40,959 nucleotides of DNA from Anaerolineae bacterium (GTDB taxonomy: Bacteria > Chloroflexota > Anaerolineae > JAFGEY01), in NCBI GenBank assembly GCA_016783145.1, contig JADHXD010000028.1, positions 1 to 40,959 on the forward strand, in the 5' to 3' direction. The position numbers and the translations under genes were made by a program. Below, piece after piece: positions 16,315 to 24,937 of the stretch. The first letter of the stretch is position 1. Each line of letters starts with the position of its first letter. The notes beneath the pieces were generated by a model. It was not told the DNA's origin and did not search any database. It was given only the letters and a program-made list of their open reading frames with translations.

Positions 16315-19300
16315 CTACGTTCCCGATCGAGGCCGTGACAAGAAGGGCAGAGAGGTCGTGACCCCCCTGAGAATCAGGGCCATTTCTGCCGCCTCCCGTA
16401 GAGACAGAGTCCCCTCGAAGGCCTCCTTCAACGTGGTCTCCTCGATCCCCAGGTCCTGAGAGAGACGGAGACGGACCTGGATGTTTTCAAACGCCAGTAT
16501 ACCACCATCCAGCGAAATCTGCGACTCGCGGCTACCCTCGCGGCGCCACATGGTGCTCCCCTGGATGTAGAACGCATTGTCTCGTTCCAGCTCGAAATCC
16601 GCCCTTTTCAGGTAGAGCCTTGGTTTGTCGGCGTAGGGCTTGCCCTGGTGGACGCAGAACGTGGCGCAGTTGCCGCACTCGTTGCAGAGGTCTGCCACGT
16701 GGATGATCTGCCTGTCTTGTTCTACCCGGAACCACTCGTGGCCGGTGACAGTCACCTGGCCGTCCTGGCAGGTGAATTGAGGAAGCGTCACCTCCAACGG
16801 CGAGACCCGGTAGGCATAGTTGGCCCGGTTGGGGCACACCTCGACGCACTTTTCACAGAGAGCCGCGCACTGCAGGCATCGGGCGGCTTCGCCACGCGCC
16901 ATCGCTTCGCTCAGAGTTCTCTCGATGCGGTCAAAGCTGTCCCGGCACGCGATCGGAAGTCGCTCCGGGTGGTGCGCCGGGGTTCTCCTGGCCCGGGCGT
17001 GCTTGATGCGAAGGATGTCCTCCCCGGAGAGCACCACGTGAGGGGTAGGGGGGAGCGGGAACGCGACATCCAGTTCCCGGCAGATGGACTCTGCCGCGCG
17101 CCTGCCGTCGGCGCACGCTTCGATGATGATCGCCGGCCCGCGAGCGACGTCTCCACCGGCGTAGACGCGGCCTGTGCCAGCTCGACCTGTCTGGGGATCG
17201 ACCTGGATGGCTCCGTTCTCCCGCGTGAAGATGCCGCTCTCCCTGAGGAAGGCGAGGTCGGGCCTCTGCCCGACGGCGAGGATGATCGAGTCCGCCTCGA
17301 TCGTGAATTCGCTGCCCTCGATAGCGGCCGGCCTCCTCCGCCCGTCCGGTCCAGGCTCACCCAACGCGTTCCGCGTGCATTCGAGCGCGGACACGCGGCC
17401 ATCCGTCAAGAGGACCCGGCGGGGGGAGACCAGCTCCACCAGGGCATTGCCCTCGTCAAGAAGGTCCTCGACCTCTTCTGTCTCGGCAGGCATCTCGGCC
17501 CGAGTCCGCCGGTAGAGGACCGTCGCCGGGACACCGGTTATGCGGCGTGCCGTGCGCGCTGCGTCCATGGCCGTGTTCCCACCGCCGATCACCAGCACCC
17601 GGGAGCCCAGGTGGGGCGGATCCCCACGCGCCACGCGCTCGAGAAAGTCGAGCGCGCCGTAGACCCCGGTGCCCTGCTCACCGTCGATGCCCAGAGGCGC
17701 GTCCCTGGAAAACCCACAGGCCACGTAGACGGCGTCAAAGCCACCCTTCAGCAGCTCCTCCGGCGGCGCAGTAATCGCGTGGGAGAGCACGATCTCGACG
17801 CCGAGTGCGGTGATGCGATCGATGTCAGCCTGGACGACGGAGGGGGGCAGCCGAAAGGCAGGGGCGATGGCCAGCATCCCGCCTGCGGTGTCCTTGGCTT
17901 CATAGACCGTCACGCCGACCCCGTTGAGCGCCAGATAGGTTGCCGCCGCCAACCCGGAGGGACCGCTGCCGATGATCGCAACTCTATGGCCTTGGGGTGA
18001 GCGAGGACTCACGGTGGGCACCGACCCGCGCTCGGCGGCGAAGCGCTTGAGCGCGCGGATGGCCACCGGCTGGTCATAGTTGCCCGCAGAGCGGGTGCAG
18101 CGGGTCTGGCAGAGCTGAGTGCAGACATAGCCGGTCACCCCAGGCAGGGGGTTGCGGTCGAGGATGACCTGGAGGGCCTGATCGTATTCTCCCTGGGCGA
18201 TGAGCCACGCGTACTGGGGCACGTCCTGGCACACGGCACACGCCTCGGTGCAGGGGACAGCGACGCAGTCAAAGAGATCCAGCCCAGACTCGACCTTGGG
18301 AGGGCCGCCGGTACGATAGCCCTTCTTGTAGCGGGGGTTTCTCAATGCCGCAGCAGCCGCGCGCTCCAGGTTGGCCAGCCTGTCCTCCGCCAGCGCGTCC
18401 AGACTGGCTGCATTCCGCTCCGCCATCTCCGTTTCGAGGTGCTCCAGGTACTGCAGGAACCGGGAGTAGCCCCCCGGCTTGAGCAGGTCGGAGACGGCGG
18501 TGACCGGCCTGGCGCCGCAAGCTAGGACCGTAGTCACGTTGAGCGCATCGGCTCCCGCCGAGTAGGAGACGTTCAGGTCGCCGCCGAACTCGCGGGCGAG
18601 CTTGAGGAACAGGTTCATCGTGACCGGGTACAGCGCACGCCCCGACATGTACATCTCGCCGCCGGGCAGGACTCCCCTGTGGTTGCTCATGGCCAGGGTG
18701 TTGCTCAACTTGACCCCAAAGGTCAGACCGAGCCGGGCAGCGACTTTCTTGAGCGTCCCGATGAGCTCCACCGCCCGATCGTACCCCAGGTCGTGCTCGA
18801 ATACCGCGTCGGGGATGTGGATCTCGCGGTAGCCCAGGTCGTCGTGGAGGATGCGCATCACCCGCTCTCGGCCCAGCAGCGTGGGGTTCAGTTTGACCGC
18901 CGTGTGCAGGCCGCGCTTCTCCAGCAGATACCGGGCGATGCGCTCGATCTCGTCCGGAGGGCAGCCGTGCATCGTGGAGAGGGTCACGTTGTTCGTGAGG
19001 CGGGGTGGGATCTCGACGTCGGCGAACTGGGGGTAGTGGGCACGCAGGAGGGCCTGGATCGCACCCAGCTCCTCGGACGCGTCCTCCATCCGGTCCATGA
19101 AGCGGGTCATCGGTTCGCTCTGGATGCCCTGCAGGTCATAGCCCACGCTCGCGTTGAAGATCGTGCCGAAGGAAGCGTTCTCCTCGAAGCCGAGAAGGCG
19201 GCGCAGAATGTGGATCAGGGCCCAGGCCCTGACGTACTCTCGGGCGGACTCCTCGAGCTTGAGCTCCTGCGACCACTCTACGTTGTAGCCCTCGTCCTCG

Positions 19301-19608
19301 AGGTCGATGCAGGGGCGGGGGATCTCGAGTTCGTCCATGACCTGGACGGTCTTGAGCTCGATGAAGCGGCCCCCGGAGAGCCAGGCGCAGACGATGTTCT
19401 GGGCAAGCTGGGTGTGAGGCCCGGCGGCGGGGCCGATGGGCGTGGCGATATACTGCCCGAAAAGGCTCTGGATGGCGTACGGGCTGTCTCTATTGGGAGT
19501 GTAAAAGAGCGAGCGGTGGATCCCAAAGATCGACTCGTTCCGCTCGTACTCTTGGAGGATCCAGTTGAGCAGTACGTCAAACGGGAGGACGTTCAACCTG
19601 ACCGACAT
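16315..19608 (-). CDS. ygfK: YgfK-type FAD/Fe-S oxidoreductase (putative selenate reductase subunit; purine reductase)
   Basis: A 1097-residue multidomain flavoprotein. The N-terminal part to about 420 is a dihydroorotate/dihydropyrimidine-dehydrogenase-like barrel (IATPIGPAAGPHTQLAQN, STMHGCPPDEIE, KLNPTLLG). Near 450 come GltD-type cluster cysteines (CTEACAVC, then CTQLCQTRC). Around 544 is the FAD loop IGSGPSGLAAA, followed by the NAD(P)H loop IGGGNTAMDAA. Two 4Fe-4S ferredoxin motifs close the protein (CLQCAALCEKCVEVCP about 910; CNECGNCATFC about 973). E. coli YgfK is about 1032 residues. It is a hallmark of anaerobic uric acid use, where it is thought to reduce the purine ring. The frame stays open to 20208 through kinase debris, but ATG 19608 is chosen: MSVRLNVLPF matches the family start and AGAGGA precedes it. 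Confidence 0.93.
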   Translation of the reverse strand: MSVRLNVLPFDVLLNWILQEYERNESIFGIHRSLFYTPNRDSPYAIQSLFGQYIATPIGPAAGPHTQLAQNIVCAWLSGGRFIELKTVQVMDELEIPRPCIDLEDEGYNVEWSQELKLEESAREYVRAWALIHILRRLLGFEENASFGTIFNASVGYDLQGIQSEPMTRFMDRMEDASEELGAIQALLRAHYPQFADVEIPPRLTNNVTLSTMHGCPPDEIERIARYLLEKRGLHTAVKLNPTLLGRERVMRILHDDLGYREIHIPDAVFEHDLGYDRAVELIGTLKKVAARLGLTFGVKLSNTLAMSNHRGVLPGGEMYMSGRALYPVTMNLFLKLAREFGGDLNVSYSAGADALNVTTVLACGARPVTAVSDLLKPGGYSRFLQYLEHLETEMAERNAASLDALAEDRLANLERAAAAALRNPRYKKGYRTGGPPKVESGLDLFDCVAVPCTEACAVCQDVPQYAWLIAQGEYDQALQVILDRNPLPGVTGYVCTQLCQTRCTRSAGNYDQPVAIRALKRFAAERGSVPTVSPRSPQGHRVAIIGSGPSGLAAATYLALNGVGVTVYEAKDTAGGMLAIAPAFRLPPSVVQADIDRITALGVEIVLSHAITAPPEELLKGGFDAVYVACGFSRDAPLGIDGEQGTGVYGALDFLERVARGDPPHLGSRVLVIGGGNTAMDAARTARRITGVPATVLYRRTRAEMPAETEEVEDLLDEGNALVELVSPRRVLLTDGRVSALECTRNALGEPGPDGRRRPAAIEGSEFTIEADSIILAVGQRPDLAFLRESGIFTRENGAIQVDPQTGRAGTGRVYAGGDVARGPAIIIEACADGRRAAESICRELDVAFPLPPTPHVVLSGEDILRIKHARARRTPAHHPERLPIACRDSFDRIERTLSEAMARGEAARCLQCAALCEKCVEVCPNRANYAYRVSPLEVTLPQFTCQDGQVTVTGHEWFRVEQDRQIIHVADLCNECGNCATFCVHQGKPYADKPRLYLKRADFELERDNAFYIQGSTMWRREGSRESQISLDGGILAFENIQVRLRLSQDLGIEETTLKEAFEGTLSLREAAEMALILRGVTTSLPFLSRPRSGT

Positions 19609-19634
19609 TGTTTTCCTCTCTTCAACACGTCGCG

Positions 19635-19818
19635 TTAGTGGGGCTCGATGACGACGTCCTTCCAGAAGCATACTCCTGTCGGTGCCGTTGGGTACTTGAC
19701 GACCCAGGGCTTGACGAGGAGGTTCCAGCGCCAGTAGAGGAGGGGTAGGATCGGCGCTTCGTCGACCAGGATCTGCTCCGCCTGGCGATACATCGCCAAC
19801 CGCTCTCCCTGGTCCATC
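19635..19818 (-). pseudogene. Remnant of a peptide ABC transporter substrate-binding protein (C-terminus)
   Basis: In the frame ending at TAA 19635-19637 the peptide contains QGERLAMYRQAEQILVDEA, then PILPLLYWRWNLLVKPWV and ends WKDVVIEPH. This is the C-terminal region of family 5 (oligopeptide/nickel) solute-binding proteins (RLEMYRQAEQILVEEAPIIPLYY pattern). Everything before it is missing; at about 19818 the sequence switches to a kinase N-lobe in another frame. It lies 26 bases upstream of ygfK, and is a deletion relic. Confidence 0.75.
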
Positions 19819-19995
19819 ACGCGCCTCGCCCAGCAACCGGACGCGCCCCTGCGTGCCGAGCTCCGCTGAGGAGAGAACCTTGACGGCGACGTCGCGGTCG
19901 AGCAGGTCGTCGTGGGCACGGTAGACGACGCCCATGCCCCCTCTGCCGATCTCGGCATCTAGCCTGTAGCGATCGTTGAAGACCCTCCCGATCAT
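19819..19995 (-). pseudogene. Remnant of a PknB-type Ser/Thr protein kinase N-lobe
   Basis: ATG at 19995 (AAAGGA 7 bases upstream) starts 59 codons: NDRYRLDAEIGRGGMGVVYR carries the glycine-rich ATP loop, DRDVAVKVLS the ATP-anchoring lysine (K39), and RVRLLGEAR the start of the helix C region. The kinase then stops abruptly where the peptide-binding-protein relic begins. No catalytic loop (HRD) or DFG exists, so there is no kinase activity. The fragment is in the same frame as ygfK with no stop between, so a gene finder may wrongly fuse it to ygfK. It starts 17 bases after the stop of the xdhA-like gene. Confidence 0.78.
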
Positions 19996-20012
19996 CACCC
20001 AGTCCTTTGCTC

Positions 20013-22346
20013 TCAAGACCTGCCGGGCGCGAAGGTTTGCCACTCGCTCGCCTTTACTCCTTGATCCGTGCCCCTTATCCCCGCTAGGACCCGTTCTGGC
20101 GTCAGCGGCAATTCGTCGAACCAGACCCCGGTGGCGTCGTGGAGCGCAGCAGCCAAGGCTGGGGCGAGGGGCAGGAAAGGAAGTTCGCCCATCCCGCGAA
20201 CGCCCCACGGACCGTCCGGGTGAGGCCGTTCCACGAGGATCGCATCCATCCGCTCCGGGACATCGTCGATGGTGGGGATGAGGTAGGTGCTCAGGTCAGG
20301 CGTGAGCACACGCCCGCCCTCGGTGACAAAGTGCTCACACGTGGCCCAGCCCAGGGCCTGCACGACACCTCCCTCGATCTGGCCCACGACTTGCTGCGGG
20401 TTGACTGCCTTGCCGACGTCATTGGCGCAGATCACGCGTGGAACCCGCAGCTCACCGGTCTCTGTGTCCACCTCCACCTCCACGGCCTGAGCCACATAGC
20501 CGTAGGCAAAGTTGGGGAGGCCGTGGCCGGTCACAGGGTCCAGAGGGGTGGTCATGGGGGCCAGATAGGTGTACTCGGCAACGGCGGGGCGCTCCTCATC
20601 TTGCCACCGACGGAGTGCTCTCTCCGCTGCACCCCGGACGGTGTTCCCGGCCATGAAGGTCATACGTGAGGCAGAGACAGAGCCGGAACTGCCGGGGCTG
20701 GTAGCGGTATCAGAGGCGACGAGACGCACCCGTTCCATCGGCATGCCCAGCGCTTCTGCCGCCATCTGACAGATCACGGTGTGCACGCCCTGACCGACCT
20801 CAGCGCTGCCGATGTAGACAGTGGCCTCTTCGATCTCGGTGTCTCCCCGCAGCTCGATCTTGGCCCAGCAGTTCTCCTGGTAGCCGGCGGAAAAGCCGAT
20901 GTTCTTGAAGCCGACCGCAAGGCCGAGGCCACGGCGCAGTGCGCCCTCTGACTCCCGCCTTGGAGGCCTCTGCCATCCCTGAGCCGTGCGCGTCCAGCCA
21001 GCGGCAAGAGCACACTTCTCGGTGGTCTCGACCAGGCTCACGCCGCCGGGCAGGGGAGTGCCCAGGGCGCTTGGACGGCCTTCGCGCAGCATGTTCCCGA
21101 TCCGGAACTCGACTGGGTCCGTGTCCAGGGCGTGAGCGAGTTTGTCCATCTGCATCTCGGCGGCAAAGAGGGCCTGTGGGGCCCCGAAGCCACGAAAGGC
21201 TCCGCCCGGCGGGTTGTTGGTGTAGACGCCATCCACGTCCGCCACCACATTTGGGATCTCGTAGGCCCCGGTGCAGGTGACGGTGGTGTTTCCGAGGACT
21301 TTGTTGGTGGTGTAGCAGTAGGCCCCGCCATCGGCGACGATGCGGATCTCGCCTGCCACCAGCTTTCCCTGCCGCGTGGCTCCCCACTTGTGGTGCAGCC
21401 ACATCGGGTGGCGCTTGTGATGGCCGATGATCGATTCATCGCGGTCCCACACGGTCTTGACCGGGCGTCGCACGCCTCGTTGGCTGAGGCGCCAGACTGC
21501 CAGTGCGAGCACGATCTGCACGGACATATCCTCTCGCCCACCAAAGGCGCCGCCAATGGCGGGGTAGATCACGCGGACCTGATCCGGGGGGATGTCGAGT
21601 GCGTGGGCAATCTGGTGCTGGTCCTCGTGCGTCCACTGCCCAGCCGTGATCACGGTCACGCGGCCCCCTTTGTCGATGTAGGCCAGGCCGGCCTCGGGCT
21701 GGAGGTAGGCGTGCTCTTGAGCAGGGGTCCGGTACTCGGCCTCGACGATCACGTCGGCCTGGGCCCAGGCGGCCTCCACGTCTCCCTTGCGGATCTGGTG
21801 GTGAGAGATGCGATTGCCCTCCGCGCACAGCGCGGGGTTACCCTCGGTGACCAGCCGGGGCGGGTGGAGGAGCGGCGCGCCGGGCTTGAGGGCCTCAAAG
21901 GGATCGCTGAGAACGGGCAGGTCGTCGTACTGAACGTGGATGCGATCGCGGGCTTGGGCGGCGGCGCGCTCGGTCTCGGCGATGACGAGGGCGACCTGAT
22001 CGCCAACAAAGCGGACGACGTCGGCGCCGGCCTTGGAGGAGCCAGGACCGCAGAGCACCGGTTGATCGGGCGTCTGCAGGCCGTACTCGTTGACCGGCAC
22101 GTCTTTGGCGGTGAGAACAGCGACGACACCGGGAACGGCCTGGGCATCCGATGTGTCGATACCCAGGATGCGAGCGTGAGGCCGCCCGGCAAAGAGGATC
22201 TTTAGGTGAAGCATGCCCTCCATCGCCAGGTCGCCCGGGTACACGGCTTCCCCGGTGACCTTGGCAAGAGCATCCACACGGGTGACGGAACGACCCACAA
22301 TGCGCGTCGTCATGTCCCCCGTCTGAGCGGATGTGCTGTCGACCAT
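20013..22346 (-). CDS. Xanthine dehydrogenase-type molybdopterin-binding subunit
   Basis: A 777-residue large subunit of a molybdenum hydroxylase. The a/b hammerhead domain occupies about 20-130 (DALAKVTGEAVYPGDL), followed by molybdopterin loops YPAIGGAFGGREDM, GGAFRGFGAPQALF, GSAEVGQGVHTV and active-site Glu721 in GMGELPF. The start at 22346 has GGAGG 5 bases upstream. It follows the fused FAD/2Fe-2S gene after 24 bases, so the two form a complete XdhA/XdhBC enzyme that would oxidise hypoxanthine, xanthine or a related purine, passing electrons via 2Fe-2S clusters and FAD. The exact substrate is not proven. It is distinct from the fused XdhD-type protein at 7998-10772, so the island has two molybdenum hydroxylases. 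Confidence 0.92.
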   Translation of the reverse strand: MVDSTSAQTGDMTTRIVGRSVTRVDALAKVTGEAVYPGDLAMEGMLHLKILFAGRPHARILGIDTSDAQAVPGVVAVLTAKDVPVNEYGLQTPDQPVLCGPGSSKAGADVVRFVGDQVALVIAETERAAAQARDRIHVQYDDLPVLSDPFEALKPGAPLLHPPRLVTEGNPALCAEGNRISHHQIRKGDVEAAWAQADVIVEAEYRTPAQEHAYLQPEAGLAYIDKGGRVTVITAGQWTHEDQHQIAHALDIPPDQVRVIYPAIGGAFGGREDMSVQIVLALAVWRLSQRGVRRPVKTVWDRDESIIGHHKRHPMWLHHKWGATRQGKLVAGEIRIVADGGAYCYTTNKVLGNTTVTCTGAYEIPNVVADVDGVYTNNPPGGAFRGFGAPQALFAAEMQMDKLAHALDTDPVEFRIGNMLREGRPSALGTPLPGGVSLVETTEKCALAAGWTRTAQGWQRPPRRESEGALRRGLGLAVGFKNIGFSAGYQENCWAKIELRGDTEIEEATVYIGSAEVGQGVHTVICQMAAEALGMPMERVRLVASDTATSPGSSGSVSASRMTFMAGNTVRGAAERALRRWQDEERPAVAEYTYLAPMTTPLDPVTGHGLPNFAYGYVAQAVEVEVDTETGELRVPRVICANDVGKAVNPQQVVGQIEGGVVQALGWATCEHFVTEGGRVLTPDLSTYLIPTIDDVPERMDAILVERPHPDGPWGVRGMGELPFLPLAPALAAALHDATGVWFDELPLTPERVLAGIRGTDQGVKASEWQTFAPGRS

Positions 22347-22370
22347 ATCTTCCTCCCCACTAGAGCCTGT

Positions 22371-23849
22371 CTATGGCACCGATAGGGTCTGGGGTGTTGA
22401 ACCGTTGGCGGACTCGACCTCTGCGGCCCGCTCCACCGCCCGCACGATCGTATAGTACCCCGTGCAGCGGCAGAGGTTGCCGCTCAGTCCGGCGATGATC
22501 TGCTCGCCCGTGGGATGCGGGATCTCGGCCAGCAGGTTGGCGCCAGCCATGACAAAGCCCGGCGTGCAGTAGCCGCACTGGACTGCCCCTTCGTCGATGA
22601 ATGCCTGCTGGACCGGGTGAAGCTCTCCTCCTCGGGCCAGGCCCTCGACGGTGACGATCTCTGTGCCGTGGGCGCGAGGCGCAGGCACCAGGCAGGCCAG
22701 GACGGCGATGCCATCCATCCACACCGTGCAGGCCCCGCACTCGCCTTCGCCACATCCCTCCTTGGTGCCCGTCAGGCCCAGGTCTTCGCGGAGCATGTCC
22801 AGCAGGGTCTTGCTCGCCGCATCCCCGATGGCGACGCGTTCGCCGTTGACCGTGCATTCGATGGGCTCCGGCCCGCCCTCGGAATGGCGCAGACCTCGCG
22901 CCCCCAGATGGGGGAAGTGGCCATCCGAATGTCCCCACAGCATGGGCGGGTTGTGTGGCAGACCGGATCGCTGGGCCGCCGGGCTCATCGAGCCCTCAGC
23001 GCCCGCTTGTAGGGCGGACAGGGCACGGCGCACCAGGACACGCACCATCTCGCGGCGGTACGCCGCCCCGGCCCTGACGTCGTCTATGGGGGCAGCGGTC
23101 AGAGCCGCAAGGTCTGCAGTGCGAGCGATGCGCTCGGCGGTCAGCGCCCCCCCGACCAGCGCCTCTTCCGCCGCCCGGGAACGGATGATGGTCGGTGCGA
23201 CGCTGCCCAGCGCGATGCGTGCTCGAGCGATGAGGCCTGCCTCAGAGGTGAGCACGACGGCAGCGTTGACCAAGGCGATGGCGTGCGCCCGCCGGAGGCC
23301 GAGCTTGACAAAGGCACCACGCTGATTCGCCTGGAAAGCGGGAAAGGCGATTTCGGTGACGAGTTCGTCAGGCTGCAGGTCGGTCCGGCGAACGCCCTGG
23401 TAAAAGCCCTCAAGGGGGATGATCCGCTCACCGCCGACGCTGCGCAGCGTGAGGAAGGCGTCCAGTGCGCAGAGAGCGGTGATCGTGTCATTGGCAGGGG
23501 AAGCGGTGACCAGGTTCCCGACGACTGTGGCGCGATTGCGCAGGGCGGGCGTGCCGACCTGCCAGCACGCCTGTGCCAGCGGCAATGCGCGACTCGTCAG
23601 GAGTGCGCAAGCCACGACCTGGTTGTGCGTGACGGTGGGCCCGATGTGGATCACGCTCTCATCCAGGCGCGCTCCGTCCAGCCCGCCGATGCGGGTGACG
23701 TCGATCAGGACCGGAGCTTGCCGGACACCGCGTCTCAGCTCGACGAGCAGGTCCGTGCCGCCGGCGATGACCCGGGCCTCCGGGCCGTGCTCGGCCAGGA
23801 GACGCAGAGCCTCTTCGATGGATGCGGGGGTGTGGTAGGTTTTCCACAT
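22371..23849 (-). CDS. Xanthine dehydrogenase FAD subunit fused to 2Fe-2S subunit
   Basis: A 492-residue fusion. Residues 1-285 are the CO-dehydrogenase-type FAD domain: VIAGGTDLLVE (27-37) and NRATVVGNLVTASPANDT (105-122) bind FAD. A proline/glycine/histidine-rich linker (about 288-326) joins it to a complete two-[2Fe-2S] domain with C366, C371, C374, C386 and C425, C428, C460, C462. In E. coli these are two proteins, XdhB and XdhC. Start ATG at 23849 has AGAGGAA upstream and begins the conserved FAD-domain N-terminus. The order is kinase - FAD/FeS - Mo subunit, close together on one strand. The protein would relay electrons from the molybdenum site to NAD or ferredoxin. Confidence 0.92.
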   Translation of the reverse strand: MWKTYHTPASIEEALRLLAEHGPEARVIAGGTDLLVELRRGVRQAPVLIDVTRIGGLDGARLDESVIHIGPTVTHNQVVACALLTSRALPLAQACWQVGTPALRNRATVVGNLVTASPANDTITALCALDAFLTLRSVGGERIIPLEGFYQGVRRTDLQPDELVTEIAFPAFQANQRGAFVKLGLRRAHAIALVNAAVVLTSEAGLIARARIALGSVAPTIIRSRAAEEALVGGALTAERIARTADLAALTAAPIDDVRAGAAYRREMVRVLVRRALSALQAGAEGSMSPAAQRSGLPHNPPMLWGHSDGHFPHLGARGLRHSEGGPEPIECTVNGERVAIGDAASKTLLDMLREDLGLTGTKEGCGEGECGACTVWMDGIAVLACLVPAPRAHGTEIVTVEGLARGGELHPVQQAFIDEGAVQCGYCTPGFVMAGANLLAEIPHPTGEQIIAGLSGNLCRCTGYYTIVRAVERAAEVESANGSTPQTLSVP

Positions 23850-23911
23850 ATCACAGTTCCTCTCGAGTCCGTCGCCTGACAGTGAAGGTCATCGAACCAC
23901 GAGCTGCCTGA

Positions 23912-24862
23912 TCAGGCCTCTATCCAGGTGCCGCCCTCGCCGTCCAGAGCGTGGACGATGTTTGGCGGGTCGGTGATGATCACCCTTCCGGCCGGGTGCG
24001 CTTCGAGGAAGGCGAGCACGGCCTCGATCTTGGGGCCCATACTGCCAGGCTTAAAGTGTCCTGCAGCGTGGTAAGCCCGGGCCTGGGCAACGGTCATTCT
24101 ATCCAGCCACTGTTGGTTTGGTTCCCGGTAGTAGAGGGCGACCTTGGGCACGGAGGTAGAGATCAGGAACAGATCCACCTCCAGGTCCCGTGCGAGCAGG
24201 ACGGTCGCTCGGTCCTTGTCCACCACCGCCTGAGCGCCCACCAGATCTCCACTCTCATCCTCGATCACCGGTATGCCGCCCCCGCCGGCGGCGACGACGA
24301 TGAAACCGCCGCTCAGCAGGGCGCGTATGGCGTCCAGCTCGATGATCTTGAGCGGGGCAGGGGAGGCAATGACCCGACGCCAGCCACGACCGGCGTCCTC
24401 GACGACCCGCCACCCGTTGGCCTCAAACCCGCGGGCCCTGTCCTCACTCATAAAGTCTCCGATGCCCTTGGTTGGGTCCTGAAAGGCGGGGTCCTCACGA
24501 TCCACCAGAACCCGCGTGACCACGCTGACAATGGGCCGGCTGATGCGCCGGCGCTGGAGCTCATTCCCCAGGGACTCGGCGATCATGTAGCCGATGGAGC
24601 CCTGCGTATCGGCCACGATCAGGTCCAGCGGTGTGGTGTGCATCTCGTAGGCAGCCAGTTCGTTGCGACGCAAGATGAACCCCACTTGAGGGCCGTTTCC
24701 ATGCGTGATCACCAGGCTCCAGCCTCTCTCCACCATCTCTGCGATGTTCTTGCACGTCTCCTGGCAGGCCACCCACTGTGATGCCACGTCTCTGTGCTGC
24801 CTATCCACGATCAAGGAATTGCCGCCGATGGCAACGACGGCGGTCGTGCATCCTGTGCTCAT
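23912..24862 (-). CDS. arcC: Carbamate kinase (catabolic)
   Basis: A 316-residue amino-acid-kinase fold protein. AIGGNSL (11-17) is the carbamate kinase N-terminal phosphate motif; THGNGPQVG follows, then AAGGGGIPV and KPGSMGPKIEA (family FxxGSMGPKV) near the C-terminus. The reaction is carbamoyl phosphate + ADP to ATP + carbamate (then NH3 + CO2). The frame is open further upstream, but ATG 24862 is chosen with GGAGG at 7 bases. It is the energy-yielding end point for carbamoyl phosphate from YgeW and probably from the AllFGH enzyme encoded on the other strand. In E. coli the paralogue in the purine cluster is YqeA. Confidence 0.93.
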   Translation of the reverse strand: MSTGCTTAVVAIGGNSLIVDRQHRDVASQWVACQETCKNIAEMVERGWSLVITHGNGPQVGFILRRNELAAYEMHTTPLDLIVADTQGSIGYMIAESLGNELQRRRISRPIVSVVTRVLVDREDPAFQDPTKGIGDFMSEDRARGFEANGWRVVEDAGRGWRRVIASPAPLKIIELDAIRALLSGGFIVVAAGGGGIPVIEDESGDLVGAQAVVDKDRATVLLARDLEVDLFLISTSVPKVALYYREPNQQWLDRMTVAQARAYHAAGHFKPGSMGPKIEAVLAFLEAHPAGRVIITDPPNIVHALDGEGGTWIEA

Positions 24863-24937
24863 CGCTCTCCCTCCGCGTCCCCACTCCTCTGTGTCCCCCC
24901 ACACGGCACTCTTCTTGGCCTGGCTCCAGCCCGAACG

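Noticed and set aside
16648..18000. 450-codon plus-strand open frame opposite ygfK
   Set aside because: Antisense of FAD and Fe-S domains of YgfK; composition is unlike a folded protein.
19609..20208. N-terminal extension of ygfK by 200 codons
   Set aside because: It reads through the tail of the xdhA-like gene, the kinase relic and the binding-protein relic; the family start and ribosome site are at 19608.
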